A stretch of 64,000 bases of DNA, taken from assembly GCA_013399015.1 (NCBI GenBank), contig VWZX01009189.1:608840-672839 (forward strand), given 5' to 3'. Position 1 is the first letter of the stretch, and every line of letters starts with the position of its first letter. A model generated the notes under the pieces. The model worked only from the letters and a program-made list of their open reading frames with translations. It had not been told where the DNA came from and searched no databases. Below, in pieces: positions 28,201 through 40,329 of the stretch. Position numbers and translations under genes: made by a program. The DNA comes from Galbula dea (taxonomy: Eukaryota > Chordata > Aves > Piciformes > Galbulidae).

Positions 28201-31200
28201 TTGAGATGAAAGGCTTCTGGCAGCAGCTGAAGACAATGCATTCACTCAGACAGTTGGCAGGGAAACAGGAAGGAATCCTTTCATGGGATGCTTATGACTA
28301 GGTCTGTCCTCCACTGGTGCCAGGATGAGTGCGTGTGAGCTGGGCACGCTGCTGCTGTTGGATGCAGTAATCAGACTGGGGTTTTGTTCTTTAAACATAG
28401 CCATGATTCCTCCACGTGAATTGGGTATATAGCCCTTTGCATCTCCTCCTTGAATCTTGCTAGCTGCTAGGCAGGGAAGGCTAGGAAATGCTATATCACT
28501 GTAGCTGATGTACAGGTCTGTCTGGATAAGGATTTTTCTAGAATTTATTAAGAAAATGAACCTATTTATACTGAACCATCCATCTTTGATTTCTTTGTGA
28601 CCACTACTGTTCTGTCTGCTGTTTGCACCTGCTTTTCTTCCAGTCATTGCAAATCTGTGAAACAGAAATAGCAGTGATGAAGACAGTAAGTAAGAGCAAA
28701 ATCAAAACAATAGGGATTTTTGTTCATGTTTCTTGAAGCTTGTAGTCTAGCCTGAACCTGGCTTAGTTTAACAAAATTCCTTTCCTCCTTGAGGCACTGT
28801 TTCTAGTGGGCATATTTGAGACAAATGGAGAGAATTGTTAACATAGCATCAGGAGTAGTTTTATCTCATCTACATCCTGTTGATGTAAAGACACCTAGAA
28901 TTTCAAGGGGGAAAAAATGTAACTTTGTTTTTCCTTGCAGCACTTTCAGAAGGAGTTGCTGTATTTGATTGCAGGGAGAAGCTACCACATGTAGGAGTTC
29001 CCCTCCTGCTCCTGTTGAGGGTGTTTCTTGGCTGTAAGGCTAGAATTTCACTCAGTCACAGGGATCCACAAATCTTCTCACTGATGTGGAAGCTCAGATT
29101 AGCCAAGACTTTTTGATAAAAATGAAGTATTTATCACCTTTTTTTATCTGTGTGGTCTGAAGGATATGGCTTGGCCAGTGTGTCAGGTAAGGTGTGTTTA
29201 TAGGAAGCCATCCTGACTTGAACAAACAGATTTTTGCTTTGCCTGTTTGTACTGAGCTGTCAAATAATGAATTGTTAAAATAGTTTCAAACTTTAACATC
29301 TGATACCTACACTGTGCAAGTAGGCAGTAGAAAGAAGAGTCAGTTTTTAGGAGAAGCTTGGAACCAAACAGTACTTTTCTGTACTTGGTCTGTTTGTAGG
29401 GTACAGATAGCAGCAACTTGGATAAGCACTGAAGTTGCTGGATGGGAGCCAGTAGCTCATTCTGTTGTTAAGGAGGAAGTTAAATAACACTAGAGAGATT
29501 TGAGAGTTAGAATTCTGTATGGCTTAAATACAGAGAAGTGGTTAGTCTCTGCCTTGGAACTGGTGACTGAATGAAAAATTGTTTGTCTTGTGTCAATAAA
29601 TTTCAGTGCCCAAACAGGATGTAGAATATCTGTGGAACAGAATTACAGCACAGAACAGGCATCAGCATTTCAGGGCAATTTAGGCTACTTCAGCATCCTT
29701 CTGAGTGAGTTCCTAACAAGCACAGACTTGCTTATCTCCTCGGAAAATAATATTTAATTCCTCAGCTGTCACAAAGAGGAGAACACACCATGCCCTGTTA
29801 CCAGTGAGACTGAATAGAAGTGCAGATCTAGAAGTAACCTGTTGGAAGAGCTCACAGATTTGGGGAGGGGAAGATGTTTGTTTATAGTTGCTCCTCATGA
29901 GAATTTTAACCCTGGGCTTTTGGGGTTTGTGAAGAACTACTGCTTCCCTTGGACAAAACCAGGGTGTGGAACCTGGAGCCCTGGCTGTGTGCTCGCTTCC
30001 AAAGGATACCTGTATCCTGTTGGCAGGATGTTAACCTGCTTGGTGTGTCCAGTAGTTCTCACTAAGAAAAGCATTTCCTGTGTCTGTCATGGGTGAGCTT
30101 TTGGGTTCTGATTTCAGTACTCAAGGTCTTGACTGATCTAATGTCTCCAGCATTTTCAAATGCTAGTCTCCTGGTTGTTTCATCCTTCTGTCCTTGTGAC
30201 TTTACACTTCCCTTGGGCCTCTGTTTTGGTAACTTAGTTTTATAAAACATCCAAAGTTGTAACATTGGAAGCCCTCACAATTAACAGGTGATCAGCATCC
30301 CAGGAAACTTGTACAAATGAGGTCTCATTATATGTCTGAGTTAGCATTAGCATTGCATTCTGTCAGGATGTGTCTCTGGCAGTCCTAAAGGAATAGTGCC
30401 CTTTATAAAGGCCAGCTTCAGAGGAAGTCATTTCAGTGCTTCAAGTCCATCCCATTTGTGTATCTGAGATCCCAGAGGTTAAAGGCTGGGAGATTCCCAA
30501 ACTTCTTTCTGGGATTTCCTCTGTTTCTCAGCCCTGCTGCTGAATGTTTTACCAGTCCTGGGTGGGAGGTGGGATACAAACACCACTGCTCTTTCATTCA
30601 GATCACTGCTGCTTTCACCTTGCAGGTTCAGCTGCAGTCTGTAGCAGTTAGTGTCTGTTCCTCTCTGTGTTTTGCTGTATTTGTGGGAATTTTGTTAGTT
30701 CTGTATTACATGCTTCCTTGAGGAATAACATGTCCTTCCTGTGTGGTGTAATCTGTCATCTGAAGCAAGCTGAGACTGACAGGTCTACCTTAAATTGTGC
30801 ACTCTAAAATTAGCAGCTAGAGACAACTATCAGGAAGGGCTAAATTAATATTATGTCCAAAAGGCCTTGGGACAAGGAAAGGAAAAAACCTGCTTCTCAG
30901 AAGAATAAGTTTGAAATGAATCTGGGTTTTAGGGACCTGGACAAGAGGATGTTTCACTATCATTTCTGATCTCACCAGCTGTCACTTTGAATAACTGGTT
31001 GAGGGTTCCATTGACCAGTTGGTAAATTCTAGCCTTGTAGAACATTTATTACTGAGTTACAGTATTTCTGTGGGGAGGTTTCTTATGTGCTATGAACCTA
31101 GCCTGAAGGGACAGAGATGTTAAATTCATTTAGTTATTTACATGGTACCTTATTTGGAGCTAATGTTAAGATGACAGTCATACAGTACAAAATACACAGA

Positions 31201-34200
31201 ATAAAAACTAATTAATTTTGCAACTTTTGCCCCTTGAAAATGCTGTTTTCAAAATAATCTAGCATATAAAAGAGGAGGTTTAGAGCAGTATTTGAGGAAG
31301 CAAGAGTATATGTTTACATTTTACCTTTACCCTCTAGCAGTCAGTTTTGTACTGTTTTGTCTGACTTCACCAAACTTTCTGCTGTAGATAGATAGGGGCA
31401 GTTAAAATAATATTTTTTTAGAAAAATAATTCAATAATGATGGAACTTGTGGGCTCATTTTAGGTCTTTGTTTGTTTCTCAATTCCCTCAGTTCCCAGAT
31501 GTGCAGTGACTCATCCTGCTGAACAATGGGAACAGCATCTCTTACTCCTTCACTTGGTCCCAGTTGGCAAAACTGTTACTCAGAGGAGATGTATTGCAAA
31601 GGGAGAAGAGATTAGCAGTGAGAGAATGAATCATCCAAGGGTTTGTGGTAGTGCTTGTGTGGTGAACAAGAGGTTGAGGAAGACTTAATGGTCTATACCA
31701 TGCTCTGGTGCACTAAAAAGGAGTGTCTAAATTATGTACAATTGATAACTTGGAGGTCACTTCTCCCTCCCCCACCACTGTCCCAGAGAGCACAAGGTAT
31801 GGGTGGAAGACGGCATTTTGATGTTGTGATGGATTAGCAAGAAGGATGGAAAAAAAACCCAGCTAGCTGGTTTGTATCAACAGCAAAATAGATGATGGTC
31901 ACTTGAGACTTTGTTGATATAACCTTCAAATGTGAAACATACTAACAGACTGTTAGTTAAAAAAAGAAGCGTCAGTGCAGAAGTGCTTCAGTGCCACACT
32001 GCTGGGACTGTGACAGTGCTGCTCTGTGTCCAAGCACCATGCTGGCTGAAATGGAATAATGTCTCTCACATTTTAAGAATGATTTATGAATCTTTTTAGA
32101 GTGTTTTTTAAAGAAATAGTGTACTAATAGAGAAATACAGGAACATTTGAGTCTTTTTAAATTTGAAAAGATAGAAGGTCCACAATCTTCTGTATGTAAT
32201 TGATCTGAAGAAGTTTCTGGAGATGCTGCAGTTTTACTTGACACAGCCTGTAAAACATTGACACATCTCACCTGGACCTTTTTTGTTTGTTTTTTAAGTG
32301 AACATGACATGGTGTGCTTATCTTTAGGCATTTTTATATATATATGCATAAAAAAAACTTCTGGCTTTCATTTCCATTTTGCTATTTGAAAATATAGTTC
32401 AAAATAGATTGCAATGCTCAAAAAACTACTTTTTTTCACTAGAACCATTAAAATAGGGCAGTTGAAGTCATCAGTCTGTGTAAAGATGTTCTTAATATCT
32501 GATGAATCAGTTGCAAATAATGCTGCCACTACTCTAGGAAGTGATGATAGTGAACCAGAACTATCTGGCTGAGATCTGGAAAAGGGAGAGCATTTGAAGT
32601 GCTAAGCCAGCCTTTGCATGCAGCTGAATGGCTTGATGGCTTGGGAGAAGCAGGGAGAGTTTGTGCTGAGAAAGCCAAACCAGCTTCTTTTTGGTCAGTG
32701 TCTTCAAGAGGCAGGGGGAAACCCAATTCAACATGAGAGGGTCAGCCCATACCTTTTTTATTTTGGTAATAATTTACCTTGAAGGGAAAACCTATCTGGA
32801 TGAGCATTTCTTAAACTGGGTGTGTATTTTTGTATGCACACATACATATATATATATATATACACACATATATATATACAAACACATGTGTGTGGTTTTG
32901 TGTATAATACCCAAAGCATGAGATTGAATTGCAACAATAGATTAGTTATGCAAAGCTAAATCGGATTCAAGTGCAACTTGATACAAAGCTAAATAAATTT
33001 GACTTCCAATTACTATTGCTATTTTCCCTGGATGACAAGGAAAAAAAAATAAGACATAAAGAAATGCTCAGTTAATACAATAGTTCTGATTAAAATACTA
33101 ATATGAAACAGTCCTAACACCTGGAGTTTCCCTGTTTTTCCACACTTTAAGTACAAGTTATTCATTGGTGCTGTCTGTAGTTGGTTTGTGCTGCCTGCTG
33201 CATGAACTGAAGTCTCCTTCACACTTCCCAGAACCACCCAATTTTTCTGTGAATCAGAATAATATCTAGAGCAAGGTTACTTGAGAGGTCAGGAACTGAC
33301 TCCCCAGTTCCACAGTCTGTGACACAGGAGGTAACCAGGGAATCATCTTTATTTCAAGTGGGGGTGGGAGGGTGCTGAGTGTTTGATGTCAACTTGGGGG
33401 TTAGGGGGTTTTTTGTTTGGGTTTTTTGTGGTGTGGTTTTTTCCTCCCTTCAGGTTTTTGTGCCCTAATGTTTTGAGCTTTTCTTAATGTTTTGACCTTT
33501 TCTCTGGAGCTTGTTAGAGATTTGCTGTTTTAACTGGAAACAGATATTTTGACTTAAGTACTGGATGTCTTTGAATTCCATGCTAGAATCTGATCAGGCA
33601 CCTTAAGATCTGTCAGACCCTACAGATGGTGTTCACACCTGTTCCAGCAACCTGACTTGGTTACTCAGCTATCCAAGTGTTTTGCAATTACTGCCTAAAT
33701 TTCCCTGGAATGAGTTGACCTAATTGCAGTGTTACCAAAAGCTGCATAAGAAACTAGAGAAGTCTGGTTTCCTTCAATCACTGCAGAAATGAACATTGAT
33801 TTTTATTCATTCATCCAGATTATTTTGTTACCTTCTTATAAATGTGCAAGATGTTCAACTGATTGATGCATGGGGCAGGAAACAGGGGAGGCAGAAGCTG
33901 TAAATCAGGTGAACTAACTTGTGTGTCCCAGCAGTTTCCATGCATACAGCTGTTCCCCCTCAGCGTGGGAGGGCATGTGAAGGAGGCAAGGACTCTTAGA
34001 GCAACTGGGTAGAAAACAGGAACATGCTGGGTCAGAGATGATCTGTTTGCAGTTGTGTTGCACATCTAAAAGCACTGCGTAGGACAAAGCACAATGGATA
34101 GAGAAGGAGGTATTTAGGAGTTTCAGTGACCTAGTCTTTTTGGGCTCTCCCCTCTCCTAAATATGACTAATGCTGTACAGGAAGACCTTTTTCTCTTGTT

Positions 34201-37200
34201 CATGTGGTCTGATATCTCTTCTGATCCAACAGAGTGCCAAAAAATACAGGAAATTACTTTCACCTTATGAAAATTCATGATTGTAAGGAAGCTCTTGGAG
34301 CAATTACTCTTTGGAAACTTTCCTCCTAAAAAAAGTGACTGTTTCTCTTAGTGATCCACTGTAAATCTTTTGCAGTAGGTGGTAGTTCTTTGCTAATATG
34401 TTCTGTCTCCTTTGTGAAAAGACACTTCCAGTTTTAGGTGTTAGGAAATAATAAGCTACAGCTCCTTTTGGTCTATGCCTTATGCTGAAAGTATGTGCTT
34501 GTTCAGGACACTGAATCCTCTGATCTCCAGTCTGATTCTTCAAAATGAACTGTTACATTGGCATCTGTTTGCAGTTGTACTGGAGGGGAAACTCTCTTCT
34601 GTCTGAAGCCTGTTGTGTAGAGGAGAATGCCTGGTTTAAGAATTTATATTGCTGTTGGAATCTGAGATGGTATTTTGAGAATGAGAACATTCTGAATTGG
34701 TGACTTGATGAGGGCACCTACTGTCAGTGTGGTCAGGACTGACCAACCTTCATTTGTGATACATCTAATGTGGTTTGCTGCCTACAATTACTGAAAGGCA
34801 GCAGGATTTTCCATTTTATCTTCCTTGTGACAAAGCTACAACTACAAGACACATCCTCAATGGTGAAGGGTACATTTGTACTGAACAATCATCTTCATCT
34901 GAAGAGGTGAGGGAAGTGTTTGAAGGAGAATGGGCTTCTGCGAAAGAGTGTTTGACTCCAGAAGTATGTGCAGTATCCACTTGTATCCACTAATGTAAAG
35001 TGGCATTTGATTTGAGTGATACATAGGCAAGCTTGGTTACAAAAAAAAAACCTCACAGCCTCCTCCACCCCCAAACCTCTTATTCATTTTCACACAAGAA
35101 TACATTTTCTCTGTAAACATTGCCTATATGCCTGTCAGTATAGCTGCTAAAGGATTTTGTACAAGATGAGTAAATCCCTTACTAGAACCCTTGTGCCTGA
35201 AAGGAAGCTATCTGTAGAAAAGGAAGGCTTCAGAATGTGGGGGGGTGGGTTGAGACTAGCTTGAATTAGCACAAAGTGTGGGTGACTTGAGTCTTTCACT
35301 TTTCTGAAGATATGCCAACCAGTCTAGGTTATGCTTTTCATATGCTTTTGTTCAGTCTTATGAATTTTAAACAGAAGACGTGGGTTTCATATAAGCATGT
35401 TTCACTTTTGCTCCCACCCACTGTCAGTTAACTGCATTCATCATACAACGGGAAAAAAACCTAATTCTTTAACCCAAAGGACTGACTTTAATAACACTTC
35501 CTTTTCATTGTAAAGATTTGCTGGATAGATTTGAGTATTTATTCAGATCTCTACTCAACTTTGATTTTTCTAGAACAAATAGAGAATTGCTTTTAAAAGA
35601 AGTACTACTTTACCTACATGTTGTTAGTATATTGTGGCAGCTTCACTGCATTATCGGAAGTTGATGTGAATGAAACTATGTAGCACTTCTGTTGTTCCAG
35701 CTCCTGAAACATATCAGGATGTTGTCCAAGCTTACACTTGTGATACTGCTCTTGTAGACCTCAATGCATGTTGGAAAGTGAAAAGGCTGTAGTTCAGCTG
35801 CACTTGCTGTACTAGAAACAAGCTTACTTCCCATCTCTTCCCTTTCCTACAGGGGGAATCAGTGAAATACTTCCTGGATAACCTGGATCGGATTGGTCAG
35901 CTGGTAAGACACACCTTCTCCTTCTGAGTCAAGAGTGCAGAGAGATAATGGGAGCCTGGGTGGGCTATAATCAGTGCTTTTTTTGGTTGTGTGGGTTGTT
36001 TTTTTCCTTGTGTTTTGGGTTTTATTTAAATGCATGAAGTAACTTCGGTGTTCTTTCTCTACAAACAGTAAACTCCAGTTTTATGACACTGAAACTTAGT
36101 ATCTTTATTGACAGGCAACAAATATTGTTTATGGAAGTCGTATTTGTGTATCTTTTATTAGTCCTTGTCTGCAGTCTCTGGGTCTCTTTTCTTGATGATC
36201 CCCTGGCTGGTGCTGCTTGGTGTAGCAGAATGAAGCTTTACCAAGTTTAAAAAAAAAATAAGTTACTAGCACTTGTAGAATTCAAAATCTGTAATGAAAA
36301 TATCTCCCAGGAGACTTGGAGGAGAGAGAGGGAGATGATTTTGCTAAATAGTAACAGTGAAAAGCTTCTGAAGAACAAATCTCTCTGCAGTGGTGGGCTG
36401 GGCCACAGCCTGTGTTAGAACATGTTGCTGTACTCGCTGATCCTGGAGAGTGAACCTGGGAGAAATATTTCCACTACAGCTTGCAAGATCTCCATTGTGA
36501 GAGTAATGAGCTGTGAGAAAATCCTTTCAGTGATGACTCGGTCTGCTTTACTGAATGCTACCTAAATGGCAGTGACATTGTAGCTAGGAATCTCATAATG
36601 AAAAAAACAAACTTCAGCCCAAAAAAGAGAGGTGAAGGATAGAAATGTGAACAAGTGCATTAGTCCTGTGCTTCTATTCTCTCATGTGTCAGGAACTTCT
36701 GTAGCTGTTCACCAGTGTGTTGAGATAAAAGGTCAAGAGTCCATTATGTTAGAAGTTGTGTATTCATTCTTCACTCAAAAACCAGATTGCTTTTTCTCAT
36801 TGCTTCAATACTCTGTCACTAGCCAGCATTTTTGAAGGACTTCTTTGATTCTTTTCTGCTTTCTTTTACAGAATTATTTCCCCAGCAAACAAGATATTTT
36901 GCTGGCTAGAAAAGCCACCAAGGGGATAGTAGAGCATGATTTCATCATTAAAAAAATACCTTTCAAGATGGTGGATGTGGGTGGACAGAGATCTCAGCGT
37001 CAGAAGTGGTTCCAGTGCTTCGATGGAATAACTTCCATTCTGTTCATGGTCTCCTCCAGCGAGTACGACCAGGTTCTCATGGAAGACAGGCGCACAAACA
37101 GACTTGTGGAGTCCATGAATATCTTTGAGACAATAGTCAATAACAAGCTGTTCTTTAACGTTTCTATTATCCTATTCCTCAACAAAATGGATCTTCTTGT

Positions 37201-37441
37201 GGAGAAGGTAAAGACTGTCAGCATTAAGAAGTATTTCTCGGACTTCAAAGGTGACCCTCACAGGCTAGATGATGTTCAACGTTACCTGGTGCAGTGCTTT
37301 GACAGAAAGAGGAGAAACCGTAGTAAGCCACTCTTCCATCACTTCACCACTGCCATAGACACTGAAAACATCCGCTTTGTGTTCCATGCCGTGAAGGACA
37401 CCATCCTTCAGGAGAACCTGAAGGATATTATGTTGCAGTGA
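897..37441 (+). CDS. GNA12: Guanine nucleotide-binding protein subunit alpha-12 (four exons joined)
   Basis: GNA12 is the alpha subunit of heterotrimeric G12. It binds GTP on receptor activation and stimulates RGS-type RhoGEFs at the plasma membrane, driving Rho signalling. Joining 897-1217, 13753-13968, 35853-35903 and 36872-37441 gives 385 residues, four more than human GNA12 as I recall it, with the difference in the N-terminal linker. Cys11 is the known palmitoylation site. The P-loop GAGESGKST is at 68-76. Switch I has the catalytic Arg209. Switch II DVGGQ is at 231-235, with Gln235 needed for GTP hydrolysis. NKMD is at 300-303 and TTAIDT at 355-360. The C-terminus KDIMLQ is typical of G-alpha-12 and differs from G-alpha-13. 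All splice sites are GT-AG and phase 0. The start codon is chosen because MSGVVRTLSRCLLPAEA is the family N-terminus. The neighbour AMZ1 converges on it, as in human. Confidence 0.97.
1218..13752 (+). other. GNA12: GNA12 intron 1
   Basis: A phase-0 intron of 12.5 kb bounded by GTGAGG and a CTTCAG acceptor. The first 250 bases belong to the CpG island; the rest is ordinary AT-rich intronic sequence with scattered short T and A runs. I see no exon-like ORF, RNA gene or intact transposable element in it. The short ORFs present (up to about 119 codons, 13385-13744) show no family resemblance. Confidence 0.9.
13753..13968 (+). CDS. GNA12: GNA12 coding exon 2
   Basis: Encodes residues 108-179 (starting GCRVLVDARDKLGIPWQY), most of the alpha-helical domain that covers the nucleotide pocket. 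The acceptor is cttcag and the donor is GTGAGT. The exon is 216 bases and phase 0 at both ends. It would be recognised in any G-alpha-12/13 alignment, and the first residues read GCR where human has GSR. Confidence 0.96.
19743..19786. repeat. Short inverted repeat
   Basis: GTTTCACTG at 19743-19751 is matched by its exact reverse complement CAGTGAAAC at 19778-19786. An alternative inner pairing joins CACTGTT (19747-19753) with AACAGTG (19766-19772). The two stems overlap, so only one can form at a time. It lies in GNA12 intron 2. It is probably chance or a remnant of a decayed repeat. Confidence 0.5.
22440..23170. promoter_or_regulatory. Candidate intronic enhancer (homeobox/SOX/forkhead motif cluster)
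   Basis: Within 730 bases of AT-rich sequence there are three TAATTA homeodomain cores (22520-22525, 22590-22595, 23015-23020), an octamer-like TTTGCAT at 22599-22605, a forkhead TGTTTAC at 23117-23123 and a divergent SOX-type pair AACAAT/ATTGTT at 23137-23142 and 23150-23155. The block resembles conserved non-coding elements of vertebrate introns. Conservation cannot be seen from one sequence, so this is inference from motif density. Confidence 0.3.
32837..32892. repeat. (TA)n/(CA)n dinucleotide microsatellite
   Basis: A compound tract of alternating TA and CA units: a TA run at about 32846-32862, a short ACACACA link and a second TA run at about 32869-32878, ending in CACATGTGTGTG. It lies in GNA12 intron 2 and is likely length-polymorphic. 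Confidence 0.9.
33360..33410 (+). other. G-rich tract in GNA12 intron 2
   Basis: G-runs of five, three and three lie at 33360-33372 and two runs of five at about 33395-33407, followed by a GT-rich stretch to 33440. Four or more G-tracts are available for a quadruplex, but one loop would be over 20 bases, so stability is doubtful. Confidence 0.35.
35853..35903 (+). CDS. GNA12: GNA12 coding exon 3 (51-base exon)
   Basis: Encodes residues 180-196 (GESVKYFLDNLDRIGQL), the end of the helical domain. It is only 51 bases and phase 0 at both ends. The acceptor is ctacag and the donor is GTAAGA. The peptide matches the family exactly in pattern, so this small exon is secure despite its size. Confidence 0.95.
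35904..36871 (+). other. GNA12: GNA12 intron 3
   Basis: A 968-base phase-0 intron between GTAAGA and a strong pyrimidine tract ending ttttacag. It contains nothing recognisable. Confidence 0.9.
36872..37441 (+). CDS. GNA12: GNA12 coding exon 4 with stop codon
   Basis: Encodes residues 197-385 and the TGA stop: switch I (LARKATKGIVEHD, with Arg209 and Thr212), switch II (DVGGQRSQRQKW), NKMD at 300-303, TTAIDT at 355-360 and the receptor-contacting C-terminus. This is the bulk of the GTPase fold on a single exon. Confidence 0.97.
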   Translation, partial: NYFPSKQDILLARKATKGIVEHDFIIKKIPFKMVDVGGQRSQRQKWFQCFDGITSILFMVSSSEYDQVLMEDRRTNRLVESMNIFETIVNNKLFFNVSIILFLNKMDLLVEKVKTVSIKKYFSDFKGDPHRLDDVQRYLVQCFDRKRRNRSKPLFHHFTTAIDTENIRFVFHAVKDTILQENLKDIMLQ

Positions 37442-38827
37442 AGGAGAGCAGCCAGTGTTCTGTTAAAATTTGCCAGAGGGTTAGATCAAAGATTTCGTCA
37501 TTTCTTTATGGCCCTTGCATGTGGTGTAGGACCCATGCTAATTACTTGGCTCAGGAATGCTGTAAACTAGCCAGTCTAAACAGAGGAGCTGTAGGCCGAA
37601 GGAGTCAAATGTTGATGTTAGCTACTGAATCATTTGGACTAGAAACACTACTGAAACATGGCTGGTTTAGGTTCTGTACCTAGTTTGGAACGCTGAACAA
37701 CACAACCACCTTCTGCCTTCTTAGAAAAAAGAAATCTCTGCCAAACCATGTATGGAAGACATGTTGTTTTAAATGATTATGCTCACTTTTCAGAGACACT
37801 ACTCGTGCCAACTGCCTTTTTTGTAGTTTGGAGGTGCTGAATCGATCAAACTAAATGTGATGAGGTTGGCAGCTGTCTTGGAGAACGTTAATGGAAGTTC
37901 TGTTCTTAACCCTTGGGTCTAAACAGATCTCGTGTGCGCGTTCAGCTTTGCCAAGGGTCTGGAATCCACTTGTTGATGTGGATGAACGGCTCTTGTCTGA
38001 AGGTTTTTGCTTGAGTCTCCTGAGGCAAGAGTCTAAGCTGTGTAAGGAAGCCTGCATTGGAGTGAATTGGATGGGAAGCTAAGGCCTCGCTGGGGTGAAG
38101 AAGGGTTCGTTTTGCACTATGAGTGAAGGGTATTACATCATGGGAAAACTGATTTCCTTGGGGAAGCAGCTTGTGCTAGGGCACCTGAGCACCCATCTGC
38201 ACAGTGGGTGCTGGAGTGAGATGTGCTTTGTGGGAATCCTGCACGCTTCTGACACCCACAGCTGGGCAGGATATGTGAAGGTTCAGTGTGTTGTGTGACA
38301 GGGCTTTATGTTCGGAAGTTGGAAAGCTGGTTAAACTCTTAAGTAAAGATTTTGGTAGTACAGCAGCTGCTTGATTAGTTCCCAAGAGTTGACCTTATAG
38401 GAAGAGTGAACGTACTAGAGATCCCAGTTTTACAGCTGCACTGATGTATTTTGGACAGCAAAAACCTTGCTGTGAAATTAGCCTTTAATCTGTGTCTTAA
38501 TGGGATCTTTATCCTGTAGTAATGCACATATAATTGAGTACAGTCAAGTTTGGAGTTGCCCATTTTGGGCAATGGTTTGCCTGTAAAATTGCAAAAGGCT
38601 ATGAATAATGTTGCTATGAACTGTTACATTTCCTAGCTCTCTCAAGCTGTGTAACCAACTGTCAGGTGCCTTTTTTTGTGTACAGACATATCAGATCTTT
38701 TTTACTACAGTGGGGGGTACGTGGGCAAGCTGAAGATCTGCCTTTTATATCAGCATTGTAGTGCTATTCTTTGGGTGATTTTCAAACATAGTTTACTGTG
38801 CAATTTTTGTCATAGTTTTTATCCAAG

Positions 38828-38833
38828 AATAAA
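38828..38833 (+). terminator. Candidate proximal poly(A) signal of GNA12
   Basis: AATAAA about 1.4 kb after the stop codon. It would produce a short 3' UTR isoform if used. Confidence 0.35.
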
Positions 38834-40323
38834 ACCTAAAGGGCTGTTTATACCCATAAAAAGTCAGCAGATTCCCTGGAGTTCTTACCCCCTTTAAGCC
38901 TGTACTGGCATGTCAAAACAAGCAACATTTTGATTCAGCTGGTAATCCCATGGGAATTGTGGTCAAAAAAAAAAGTCCTGTTCTGTTGTCCTTTCATGTT
39001 CATTTGGATAAAATCTGGAATCTTTCTTCCCCTCTGAAGCTTGCAGATGTTCATATCAGTATTTTTGTGTGGTTTCCTAAAGTAGCAGTCTCTTGGCTTT
39101 CTTTGTGCAGGCTTTGGAGTGGAAAAGATGTGGCTATTTCAGTGCTGTGTAACACACAGTATTGAGGGGAAGAAGCAACTGAAAAGTTGCAGATGGGAAA
39201 AACTTAACTTAAATTTGCTCAAATTTAAACAGGAATTCGCTTCCTTGTGACAAGTCTTATTTTTGCCAGGACCAACTCTGTCTTTTAAATATTTATTCGT
39301 TTTTAAACCTTGAAGGGGAAAAATGCTATTGTGACTCTAATATTCAGATGGGGAGGAAACTCTTAAGTTTGTTACATTTGAAAAGGTAAATGTTTCAACA
39401 CAGAGCGATGTAAGGAAATTTACTCCTCAGATAAGATTGGTTTCTCTAAGCTAGTTCATGTCTTCAGCTGAAGACTTAAGATTGTTTTCAAAGCTTTCAG
39501 ATATTCTTGGAGTTCTTGGTAGTGGTTTCCAATTCACACAAGACACTGGGAAAGAGGAGGCAGTTGTGAACTGACCTGACTTCTAGGTTGACTTGGCTTT
39601 ATTTCCTAGTTTGCTGTGAGCTTTGTTCTTTCACTACATTTTCTAGATGGATTAATATTGTGCTTGTTTTCTCAAATCAGTTAAGCATTCACTTTCAAAT
39701 GTATTTGTTCTTAAGAATTACCTCAGTTTTATGTCTGAATCTACTGTAGTTTTACCTGGGAGGCATAGAATGGAATTTCCTGTTCTGTTTTTCTCTTCGT
39801 GCTCATCCATGGGTTTGAATCCTTAGTCACCTTATGGATTCAAAACTGTTCAGAGATAATAATGCAGCTTATATTTTTAAGTAACTTGATCTGCACCTGG
39901 AAAAGAAACAGCATGATAGCTCTCATACTGAGCTCTCAACATATTTTTTTTATGACATGGCAGTTTTGCACACTAAATAAGTTTGATCACATCTGGCCCA
40001 TTATTGCCTTCTTTTTGTTGATAAAATGGGCACAAGCATGGTGCTCTAGACTGAGGATGAAAGTCAGTAGTTAGGCTCTGTAGGCTGTGTTCTGTCAGAC
40101 TTTGATAGTGATGGCTCACACCAGGAACCGAAGATCAGGAAACTCTTCTTGCAAAAGCCAAGCACTTCCCAAGTTTGCTGATGATCTGACTTGTGAGTAA
40201 AAAAGACTCTTCTTTTTTTTTTTTTCAAGGGGCACCTTTCTCTGCACAATACACTCCACATCTTGGCACAACTAAGGGGGTTTGATTTGGTTTGGGTTTT
40301 TTTTCAAAGGTAACTTGTAGCAG

Positions 40324-40329
40324 AATAAA
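40324..40329 (+). terminator. Candidate main poly(A) signal of GNA12
   Basis: AATAAA about 2.9 kb after the stop codon. The implied 3' UTR length agrees with my recollection of the human transcript. Usage is inferred. Confidence 0.4.

Larger units (their letters stand above)
13969..35852 (+). other. GNA12: GNA12 intron 2
   Basis: A phase-0 intron of 21.9 kb, the largest feature of the window. It holds a candidate enhancer block at 22440-23170, an inverted repeat at 19743-19786, a TA/CA dinucleotide tract at 32837-32892 and a G-rich tract at 33360-33410. I see no coding exon, RNA gene or recognisable full-length transposable element. The acceptor is preceded by a pyrimidine-rich stretch ending cctttcctacag. 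Confidence 0.9.

Noticed and set aside
31972..32349. A 125-codon - strand ORF inside GNA12 intron 2
   Set aside because: AT-rich translation with Lys/Ser bias, no domain, and no sign of exon boundaries.
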